Shown piece after piece: positions 1 through 9,575 of a DNA stretch of 64,000 nt. Under the pieces are notes generated by a model, which saw only the letters and a program-made list of their open reading frames with translations, made no database searches and was not told where the DNA came from. Position numbers and translations under genes: made by a program. Source of the stretch: Xiphophorus maculatus. Taxonomy: Eukaryota; Chordata; Actinopteri; Cyprinodontiformes; Poeciliidae. The stretch lies in the NCBI RefSeq assembly GCF_002775205.1, contig NC_036453.1:2569103-2633102 (forward strand), written 5' to 3'. Position 1 is the stretch's first letter. Each line of letters starts with the position of its first letter.

Positions 1-1648
1 GGGGTCTCACGCCATAGGTACTAATAGCGATTAGCACTCATCCACAGCTCATTGGCGGAAGAAAGTGAAAGCATTGCACAACACAAATAATTGTTCACCT
101 GGAACACAGACTCGAGAAATTTTAAAAATCAAAGTCATGAACTCATTCGATAAATCATTATGCAGCCCTACCAGGTAACAGCCTCTACCCCTCTAAAAAT
201 ACTTTTGCAAAATCACATCACGTAAGTCACATGTTCTACAACTGGATGTTGCCACTGGCAGAAACCACGAAGAAGAAGGCGATAGGAAGTAGCTGCAGGA
301 TAACAGAGTCGTCATGTTTTTTAATGACTTATTGTGAACAAGCGTATCCACATGTAATTTTAATTGCGTTTCTTATTTAATGGAAACACCGCAAATGCAA
401 TTGGTCACCAATTGTTTTTTTTTTGACATAAGTGGAATATCAACAAAGTTTTGCACACATTTGTAACAGAATCGCAGCGACTGACTCAATCAGGATAGGT
501 GTCTCACTGTTAATAATAACATTTTCCAGCCCAGATATCAAAGTCACCTGAAATCAGAAGGTAGCAATTATGCTAAACCAACAAAAGAGGGGGGAAAAAA
601 CATCGTAAAAGTTGATGTTTACATACAGTATTTTGAAGCATTGTCTGTGAGTTTGCAATGTGGAACCCCAGCCAGAAGCTAATGCTGTTTGCGGGCCTGT
701 GCCATAAAAAAGTTTGGGAACCCTTGACTTAACACAACCAGCCAACCAGCCAATCACAGGATAGCTACTAATTGCCCTTAGGCATCTAGATGTACTGGAG
801 ACAAACCAAGCATTAAAATCAAGAAGACAGGGGAATTGAGTAACTTTTAATGGAGCATGGTGGTTGGTGCCAGACTGGCTGCTCTGAGTTTTACAGAAAA
901 TGCGGATTTACTGGAGTTTTACTTACAAATATATGTTAGATTCATTTAATGTTCTTAAAAAAGTAAGAAGCAGCTGTGTTGATGTTGCCTCTTCCATGGT
1001 AGGGTTCAGAGCTGCATAGGGATGTTGGCTTGAGATGACAGAAAGGCAAGCGAGGCTCAAATAACCACTTGTTACAGCCAAGTATCCAGAATACCATCTC
1101 TACACACACAGGTTGAAACTTGAAGCAGATAGCCTTCAGCAGCAGTAGAGCTGCTACTGCCAGCTAAGAACAATACAGCCTTGTCAGAATTAGACAATTT
1201 GAAAAATATTGCATAATCCGACAAGTCTGGATTTTAGCAATGGCATTCAGATGGTAGAGCCAGAATGTGATGTACGTACAACATGAAAGCAGTAGTTTAA
1301 TTTTAGCCCCACAGCCTACCTGACTACTGTTGCTCAACATGTCTGTTCCTATATGACTTAGTCTACTCATATTCTCATGGTTTCCTCTAGCAGGGTAATT
1401 CACCATATCACTAAACTCAATTCCTCTGGAACTAGGTTCTTGACCATAAGTTCATTACAGTCCAATGACCGTGTTAGCCAGAATCTGAGGAAAGTTTCTG
1501 ACAATTAATGCCATGAGGAATATAGTGAGTAGTGATGGCGAAGTGACTTCAACCCAAAACTAGCAAGGTTTCTTCTGGGTGTATCTCAGTTTTATTGACA
1601 GTTTTATTGACCCTTTGCAACTATGTCACTTACTCTTGTTGAGGCGTC
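1..1648. other. AT-rich non-coding sequence, probably an erlin1 intron
   Basis: I see no exon, RNA gene or recognisable repeat. If the missing erlin exons lie to the left, this is intron. Confidence 0.4.
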
Positions 1649-2460
1649 ATGGCGGATGTCAGAAGTGAGGGACTGCAATTGTTTTCCCAAGTTGTTTTTA
1701 CCAACAAAGCCAGGGTGCTTGATAATTCAAGTCAAATGAATTTGTCTGTAGAAGTAGCACACCTGGTTGGGGCTTACAGATTGTGGTATTTACAAAAGTT
1801 GGAAAAAGCTGGCTTAGAAACCAACCCATACCTCCTCCCTACTGACGTGTTTGTTGATCTGATCAAATTGTCGACTTTGCCTGAATTCATGCCACATGAT
1901 TTATAGTACTATGTCATAAACGCCGTTTCCCCTTAAACCAGAACAGACTTATTGTGTTTACACACCTGATAGTTCAGTAGACTTGGGTTTATTGATGACC
2001 AAAATTGGAACATTTGCTACATTTTCAGTCGGTGCACTTTACTTTCACGCTTCACTGTCAAATGAACCAAACCTTTTGAAAAACCTGCTCAGCCCCCTCA
2101 CCTGTGGTGGCCCTACACCAAGAACCTCTGGAGGAAACAACACAAGAACCTGAAGAGAAAAATGGAGTGGCGTCAAATTTTAGTGAGTGTAGGACTTCTC
2201 CTTTGTCTTTGGTAAAACACTAGAGCTCAATTCTCCCAACAGCGCTAGCAGGTTTGTTTTGGTTGTATTCACCCAGAATGCCCTGCCCTATCGTCCACTT
2301 CCTGCTTTTGGAGCCGTCGTCAGTCCACTCAGTATACAAACTGTGCCAGAGTTCACTTTAATAGAACGGAGACTGAGGTTTTTAGGTGGACCAGAGTTCA
2401 TTTACACACCTACCCAAGCAAACTGGCCTTTCAAGGCAAATAAACTAGAGTTGGATTAAA
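1649..2460 (+). pseudogene. Possible decayed mobile-element coding remnant
   Basis: An 85-codon frame (1649-1906) has ordinary protein composition, with LVGAYRLWYLQKLEKAGLET and TLPEFMPHDL. Translation remains protein-like beyond its stop for another few dozen codons if stops are ignored. A second frame (2259-2459) overlaps sequence containing ggaccagagttca, a motif I associate with fish DNA-transposon ends. I do not recognise a protein family, there are no splice sites around it, and it sits in the presumed erlin intron. Transposon remnant is the best guess. Confidence 0.3.
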
Positions 2461-2921
2461 GCGTACTAAATGAGGCGGGTGTGAATGGATCCTTAAAAAC
2501 GTATAAACGTTCATATGCTCATGTTTGTTTGTTTTTAACATATGGGAAGCTATATGATGGTGTAGCATTCTCTCCATGGTTACTGATTATATGCATGTCT
2601 TCTCCACAGGACAGTATTTGACTGCATCTTACTAATCTGAGTTGCTTGCAGAAAGTGTTTGCTGCATATAACACACCAAGGACTCGCAGTCCTTACGATT
2701 GATGGCTACTATCCATAGCTGTCTTCTGTCCTCATCAAAAGATTTACAATTAAATGGCAATTTTGGTTTGGTCTGTTTGTGTAGCCGACCTGTAGCCATT
2801 TTTAAGTAAAAGCAACATTAGGCTACTAACTGTCCCCAACTGATAAGCTTGACGGAAGATGAGGCGTTCATATGTTGTTTTGACGTCCATCGTGGGGGAG
2901 TGGGCCGCTTTCTGAAGAGGG

Positions 2922-2933
2922 TGACGTCACGTG
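2922..2933. promoter_or_regulatory. Perfect CRE overlapping an E-box
   Basis: TGACGTCACGTG contains the palindromic CREB/ATF site TGACGTCA (2922-2929) overlapping CACGTG (2928-2933). It lies 262 bases before the last erlin exon. The motif is seen directly; binding is not shown. Confidence 0.4.
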
Positions 2934-3194
2934 CAAAGGGTCAATAGAGACAGATGATGACTATCTGTTCTCAGCCTACAACAGAAAATAATGCTCCCCA
3001 TTTCCCCTAAAAAGAGTGCAACACTGGAAGTACAAACTGCATGATATCTCCTTCTAATCCTCCTGTTCAGTGAATGCTTTGTTGTTATTGAGCAACAGTT
3101 CACACGGTTTCTTTCATCTGGATGTGACCAAGGCCAGCACTGCAGGGTCCAGACTGGCCTTCCTTTTTTCTAAACTCTGCTGTTTCTCTTGCAG

Positions 3195-3374
3195 TTGAAG
3201 TTAACGCCGGAGTACCTCCAGCTGATGAAGTACAAGGCCATCGCAGCCAACAGCAAGATCTACTTTGGCAACGACATACCTCAGATGTTTGTGGACTCCG
3301 GCTCTGCGGGGAGCTCCATCAAGGCCTCCGCAGCCCTGGATGTTATTGGTGATCAGGTTATAGACCTGGATTAA
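3195..3374 (+). CDS. erlin1: Erlin (ER lipid-raft SPFH protein), last coding exon only
   Basis: This is the 3'-terminal coding exon of an erlin, 59 residues plus a TAA stop. It opens after a good acceptor (tctcttgcag, ending at 3194) with [20 protein letters not shown] and continues [15 protein letters not shown], the highly conserved end of the SPFH/prohibitin-fold proteins ERLIN1 and ERLIN2. Family knowledge: erlins form large rings in the ER membrane that bind cholesterol, restrain SREBP and deliver activated IP3 receptors to the RNF170 degradation pathway. The last 25 residues are divergent, as is usual in this family. The upstream exons (signal anchor, SPFH domain) are not visible between 1 and 3194 and must lie left of the window. 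The choice of erlin1 over erlin2 is inference. It leans on human ERLIN1 and CH25H both lying on chromosome 10q, and a ch25h-like gene follows here. Confidence 0.85.
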   Translation: MKLTPEYLQLMKYKAIAANSKIYFGNDIPQMFVDSGSAGSSIKASAALDVIGDQVIDLD

Positions 3375-5523
3375 TGAAGCAGGTACTTGGACTCTTAGGA
3401 CCACCCAGGAGTGGCGGACTCTTTGCGGGTGGCGGATGCACTCTCCGTTACCAACAGAATCTGCTGTCCGGGGCCAGTATTTCTCAGACAATTCAGAATC
3501 ACTGCCGGGAATCCTACTGGAGGGTAAAACAAAAGTTCAGGCAAGGTTTCTTCCACTCTGTCCTGGATAAAAGGTAACATTTAAACTTAGCTGTAGGTTA
3601 GATATGTTCAGCACTCCCATGTAATTCTGACTGACCTTCAGCCAAAAGAAATGGCTTTGAAGATTTATTTTTGTTGCCTCACTTCTTGGGGTTCAACCGA
3701 CAGTCATTCCAGTTACATAATCACTGCTTTCTGCTCTAGTCGTTTCCTGTTAACAAAGTCAATAGCTTTTTCTTTTTTTTTCTGGGTCCCACTTTGTGAG
3801 CCTGCCAAGCTGTCAGTGAGTATTATGGTTGATCTGAGCCGGACAAAGTGTGATTTTCGGTTCATGCTCCTCAATTAAAACAGGATTAAAGAACATGTTT
3901 CTGTGGGACATTTCTTTAGGTACTCATCAGATCACGATTTAGATGCTGAACATTATCCCACAATTTACTTTTTAAGGCAGATGCTTAACTCATTTCAACA
4001 TAGGAATTTTCTGGAACTCGTCCCCAGTTTTGTAAAATGCCTCCTAAAGTCTAAACGTCCCATAACTTTATTATATGCCAGAAGAAAAAAAAAAGTACAA
4101 TATGAAGTTTACCAGAAAAACTCCACACTTGAAATACGTTGTGACCTTGAAGGGGAGAGGACTAAAAAAAGAAAATGCCTACAGCTGTGGCGGAGATCAG
4201 GGTATGTTTCTTTAACAATAGGAAAACACCTGCTGGGCCAGATCAAAGCTCCGCTGTGACTCAGCAGCTCTTTAAATGTGTGTGTGTGTAACTCTGAGTT
4301 GAGACTTAATTACTGTGATCCTTCGTTAAGACCTGTCTCTGAGGCCGTTTCAATATGTTCGAAGGTCCCACTTATTGTAGCCATGAGGAAACGATTGGCC
4401 GCATCAGCCTTCTTTCTTTCTTTCGGTGAACCTCAACTGTCTCATTTTGGGTCTTTCTTGCTCTGACGTATCTGAGTCGTCCATCATCAGGTCAAGCTGC
4501 ATTTTGCACCCACATTTTACAAGTCATTCCCACTTCCAATTTGTTCCCGTAAATTAATTATTTCATAGCCACATACTGGAACTACTTTACATACTCATTC
4601 ATGATTTATAAAGATCAAACGTAAGAAAAGTAGTCGGGTGTATTTTTTTTTATATTCTAAAAATTTTATAGCCTACAACCAGGGCCGGATTTAGAAGAAT
4701 ATGGACCCCTGGGGAGCCAGTTTTGGTGCCCTATACCAAACAATTTTTAAAAATAAAATAAATATTTTACTAATGCAAATTACAGAAGTAGATCTACACA
4801 TTTGCAGGTGCAAATTAGTTTGTTTAAAACATCTGGCAGAGGGCTTCATGTTAGACCCAAAAATATAATTTTCAAATATTGAAGTGTAGTTTCAATTTAC
4901 CAAAATATGACAATACTTTTAATAAAACACCACATGTGAAATGACTTTAATATGAACATGCACAGTACCCGTAAAAAAAAACATTTTTTTTTGCCTCCCT
5001 CACCTTCCAAAGAACTTGTAGCCCTGGGCTACTGCCTTTGTAAGCTAAAGACTGACCCAGCCTATGATGCCCTATTTTTGGATACTGATCTCTGTTTTTG
5101 GAGCCAGATGATTCATGGGAAGAGACTGAGATGACCGACTAAACCAAAATTAACCAGAACCACATCTTGTATGTGGGTATTTATCTGCATTTACTGACTT
5201 AACTACCCAGCAGCAGACTTTGAATAGCTCATATAAATTATTTCGAATCATCAGCTAAAAATAACAGGAAAAAAACAGCCCACACTGGTTACAGATTGAC
5301 TCATGGTATGACAGACCTTTCGCCCCCTCCTTCATAACAACCACAAATGGAAGAATATTAAATGAATTGGTGAAATTACCAGCAACATAGTGACATTTCA
5401 GCCTGTTTAGAAGCAAGGAAACAGAAAATTCTCCCTTATAAAATTCAAAACAGCTCTAAGGCTTCGTGTTCCTCTCAGTGAGATCTGCTGGTAACTGTAT
5501 CATAATTAGAAAAATGTGTTTTT

Positions 5524-5526
<3 letters not shown>

Positions 5527-5575
<49 letters not shown>
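5527..5575. repeat. (GT)n microsatellite
   Basis: An uninterrupted GT run of about 24 units. The opposite-strand open frame with a poly-His/Thr tract is an artefact of it. Confidence 0.95.
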
Positions 5576-5576
<1 letters not shown>

Positions 5577-6230
5577 CTCAAAGAGGAACCATCCGGTAGT
5601 GAGTCGGACTTGATTTCCTTCTGACCTGCTTGACGAATACGGGCCCTGAGCGCAGCAACGGACAGCACAAGCTTGATGAATGTACTGTGGTAGCTGCTCA
5701 CTGTCTCATTTAAATCACTGCTTTTTTTGATTATTTCTTGTGTGTGTGTGTGTATACAGTGAATCAATAATTCCTTTGATTTGTGAAGCTGAAACTTTAC
5801 TTCTTCGTTTTTCCTGTTGAAGATGACGTGTTGATGGTGTTTTTCGTAGGAGACTGTGCCAAGAGCATCTTAGATTATGAAGCAGAAAAGAAGCTTTTTA
5901 CTTTAGTTTGGACGTCCAAACTTAGACCGGTGACATCTGCTTGAGTCTGGGCTTTTTTCTGCAATCATTTGATGAATGTTTTACTGGTTGTGTTGGAAAT
6001 TGTTCAACAGGAATCATTGGCCGCATTATCGGCCTGAAGATGAAGGAGGGAACATTAATATAAATGTGGACAGAGACTACACTATAGAAGCATTTCACTG
6101 TGGGCAAAATTACAGGCATTTTTTTAAAGCTTTACAAGGAGCATTGTACGCCGCATTGTGTAAAAACTCCACGATATGATACAATGTAATAAAATCAGCC
6201 TTTGCGTAATTTTTTGTGTCATTAAAATGA

Positions 6231-6261
6231 CATTTTGTGTCATTAATAATGACACAAAATG
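6231..6261. repeat. Perfect 15-bp-arm palindrome
   Basis: The arm cattttgtgtcatta is followed after one base by its exact reverse complement taatgacacaaaatg. A partial direct copy of the left arm lies just upstream (about 6211-6224). Confidence 0.85.
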
Positions 6262-7399
6262 TAATGAAATCTTTGATTGCATTTTGAATCGTTTTGCCTT
6301 GAACACTTAATACAGAGTATTCTGGCTCTGAGTCTGAAAAGGCAACTAAATGACCAAACGTTTGTCTTTTATTGACTCAATTTGAATGCAACGTGATTAG
6401 TATTACAAGTATGATGATTCAGTTTGTGATTGTGTATTACATAGTTTCTTTAAAAAAAAAAAAAAGAGCTACCTCTGCATTTTGTAATAATCGGCACAAA
6501 AAGTAATAAAATCCTTCTACGTTCTGCTGCATATGTAAAACATTATATGTTGCGTTGATTATTACACAATGTGGTTTAAATTGTTACATTCTGAAGCCAA
6601 AATTTTAGATATTGATATTGATTTAGATATTACATTTTTAGATATTTTACATAATGCTGCGTTACAGTGCAAACAGAAAACAAAATCCATTTGCCGTGAT
6701 GTCTTCTGTTCTGTTTTCTTTTTGTTTTCGCTTTTTGATTGGTTTTTGCTCCATGGTGCATTAAGTTATTGATGAAATTCAGGGTTTGGGGGTTTTTTTC
6801 CCCCCAAAGAACTATTGTGTGTCCATCACACAATAGATTTGTGCGTGTTTCTTAGCGGGCGGCGCCCTGTAAAGCTACAGGATTATGCCTTGATATTCAT
6901 TCCAGTGTCTCAGACGGACTGAGACGAGCACTCAGTCAACAGAACATCGTTATTGCACTGCGTTCAGTGATGAATGTACAATCAACATATTGTCTTCTGA
7001 AAATAATCTGCTGTTTTAATCGAGAAATAACATCAAGAAGCTTCTCGACAAGGGGCAGTAATATATCTAGAATATTTCTTTTTTTTTTTTTTTTTTACTG
7101 ATATAGTAAGAGTGTAAGCATGTGTTTGAAACACAATAAAATCCACAGAAGCTAACAACTGTCTATCTTTTGTTTGAAATTTGGATTGTTATGAAATGTC
7201 GAAGCGTCGCAGAAACAAAGTGACGGACGTTCGTCAGTCTTGAAAAGCTTATTAAAAAAGTAAAAGTGGTTTTCTAAAGTTTTGCCGCTGTGGCAAACGG
7301 CAGTGAGAGCCATTATCCACAAATAGAAAACAAAAAACACAAGAGTTGTGAAACTGATTGGGCGGTTTACGCCTTGACTCATGGAGAAAGGCGTAACGT

Positions 7400-7870
7400 C
7401 TGAAGCAACACATGCCTCACCCTATCTGAGTCGGGGTCAGTGTTCAGGAATCAGCACCGAGAATAAACTCTCCCGTGGGATCCATTTTTGGTTTCCATGA
7501 GAAGAGTTTTATGGCCATAATCCCTTCTGACCAAACGGAACCACAAACACGTCTTGATGGACCCCAAGAGTGTTGGGGGAAGAGGGGGGGGTATTCTGTG
7601 GGACAAAAATGAAACATTTTTGGACCTGGACAACAAGCTTTTCTGCTCTGCGGTGGTGAATCCTTGACCTCGTTCTCACTTGGGTTTTTCAGCAGGACAA
7701 TGATCCAAACAAATGTTTTGGTATGGTCTAGTCAAAGTCCGGATGTAAATCTCTAAAGATCCTTAGAACAGATGGTTGAAAACACTTCTATTGTGGTTTA
7801 ATGATGCACTTCTGCAAAGAGACCACAATTCCTGGACCATGAAAGACACGCAGTTGAAGTACAACGTTTC
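7400..7870 (+). mobile_element. Decayed Tc1/mariner transposase remnant
   Basis: In different frames one can read QQDNDPN (7690-7710) and WSSQSPDVN (7724-7750). These correspond to the Tc1-family blocks QQDNDPKH and WPSQSPDLNP that surround the second catalytic Asp. Stops and frameshifts separate them and no intact frame remains, so it is dead. Upstream sequence (7560-7640) also resembles Tc1 coding sequence. Confidence 0.7.
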
Positions 7871-8573
7871 ATATTTATTCAGGTTGTCTTTGGCAGACAT
7901 GAAAACGTATTCGATGATTTGAAACTCCAAAGAGAGACGACACTTTTATGTCTTGACATGAGCTCCAATGAATCCATATTCAGAAGCAGATTTTTTTGTG
8001 AGTACAATAGCTTTTAGTCTCCTACAAAAGTCTAGTTTCACTTGAACTCATCCCACACATTTTGTTCATAGGATTGAAATGTGGTTAAAGTTTCTGGTGA
8101 TTCATTTCAGAGTTATTTTGCCCATACATTCTGTTGTAACCCATGATGACACTGGATTCATTTAAGGTTTCCAGCATATTTTGACAGCGTTATCAACATC
8201 CTATTATCAGAGAAAATCCGAGCTAGTGACTTCTAAGGAAGTGTAAAGAAAAAAAAGAAAGAGAAATGAAAACCAGCTGGGAAAGCTTTGAGTGCAACAT
8301 GTTCTGTGGAACAGTGTGGGTGTTATTGGTGTCGTTAGCATTCTCTGGGTTATGAGTTGCAGCACCAAACAGGCTAAAACAAAATTAATTGATAACAATT
8401 TCATAAATATTTATATGTGAATAGTGGGAGAGCAGTTGCACAACTCAGTAGATTTTTTTTGTTGTTTTTTGTAAATCTGTCTCACATTACAGTGTTGGGG
8501 ATTCGGGGTCTGCTTTCAATGTAGTTTTCGCACTAGAGTTTTTCTCAAGAACTGATTTTATAGTTTGAAAGTA

Positions 8574-8723
8574 CAGTTGAAACCAGAAGTTTATATATAG
8601 TAAATAAAAAGACACATTTTGGTCTGACTTCACTCAAGACAGCGTGGGGAAAAAAATATGTTTTTTTGTTTTTTTTAAATTATTATTATTTATTTGCTTC
8701 ATGTAAACTTCTGGTTTCAGCTG
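8574..8723. mobile_element. Short Tc1-like MITE or solo inverted-repeat pair
   Basis: The left end cagttgaaaccagaagttta is mirrored at the right end by taaacttctggtttcagctg. These resemble the Tc1 and Sleeping-Beauty-type inverted repeats of fish. The left end is preceded by TA. The element is 150 bp with no coding capacity. Confidence 0.75.
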
Positions 8724-8994
8724 TGGAGTAGATAGTGTCAGACACCTGATACCATCTATTAGCATTTGATAGGAAGGGGGAATCGTTAAGGCATGTTTGT
8801 TTGAACTCAGAATAAGGACTTATTTCAGTATGTAGAGACAACGGATGAGTTTTCGGCGACGTCAGACTAGATGACATCAGACCGTCATGTGCCGCGCCTT
8901 CAAATTAAGAAATCCCCTAACTTCCAGCCTTGGGTGGTGCTGCTTTCAGGTACAGCAGTAATAAGGGAATTTACCATTACTATACACTAGAGCG

Positions 8995-9575
8995 TGGGCC
9001 CGGAGCCGGGGCCCCTCCTACTCCGGGTAGTCTGAGCTGAGCTGAGGAAAAAGCACAGTAATCACTCTGGCGCTGGAAGACGCGCAGCGCGCGGAGATGA
9101 TGTAAGGTGACCCACGCCGCGCTTCCACCGTGATGAACGAATCCGTGGCGGACCTCGGGCATGCGCACGCGCCCGTCTTACAGGGACTCTGGGAGAGCGT
9201 GAGAGCCGGACACCAGCAGGTCCTGCTCTCCCCGTACCTGGCCGCGTCCTGCGCCTTCCTCACGCACCTCGCGCTCTGCGCACCTTTCCTCGTGCTGGAT
9301 GCGCTGGGAGGCGTGTGTCAGCGCGTCCGCTCGTGGAGGATAGCGGGGGGCTCGGGCCCTCCGCCGTCCCTCTGGAAGTGGTACGAGTGCTTCTGGAGGG
9401 TCCTCTTCAAGTACGCCACGGCGGTGCTGCCCGCCGCGGCGGTCTTCCAGCTGCTGCGGAGCCCGAGCCTCCCGGAGCTGGCCCCGTCCTGCTGGCGGCT
9501 GTCTGTGGAGGTGGTCGCGTGTTTCCTGCTCTTCGACACCTTCTTCTTTATATGGCACTACTGTATGCACAGGTG
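8995..9575. promoter_or_regulatory. CpG-rich island over ch25h-like 5' end
   Basis: Base composition switches abruptly from AT-rich flanks to GC- and CpG-rich sequence from about 8995 through the end of exon 1. This is what a CpG-island promoter would look like. No clear TATA box is seen, so the transcription start is not resolved. Confidence 0.45.
9133..9572 (+). CDS. ch25h-like: ch25h-like coding exon 1
   Basis: This exon encodes residues 1-146 plus two bases of the next codon: a GC-rich N-terminal part with the first membrane segments and the first histidine box (HYCMH). The donor is CACAG/GTGAGG. The long opposite-strand frame across it (9178-9570) is a shadow caused by the GC-rich composition. 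Confidence 0.9.

Larger units (their letters stand above)
3375..7399. other. erlin 3' flank and intergenic sequence
   Basis: The 3' UTR of erlin must begin here. ATTAAA variants occur near 3873 and 3884, and AATAAA is not seen until about 4752. A fragment starting ccagggccggatttagaag (4679) resembles the end of a fish DNA transposon. There is a GT microsatellite at 5527-5575 and a palindromic AT-rich patch at 6210-6262. No gene is recognised. Confidence 0.45.

Noticed and set aside
5456-5767. Open frame with a His/Thr repeat
   Set aside because: Created entirely by the GT microsatellite.
9178-9570. Long antisense frame across the ch25h-like exon
   Set aside because: It is a by-product of GC-rich coding sequence; the sense frame carries all the family motifs.
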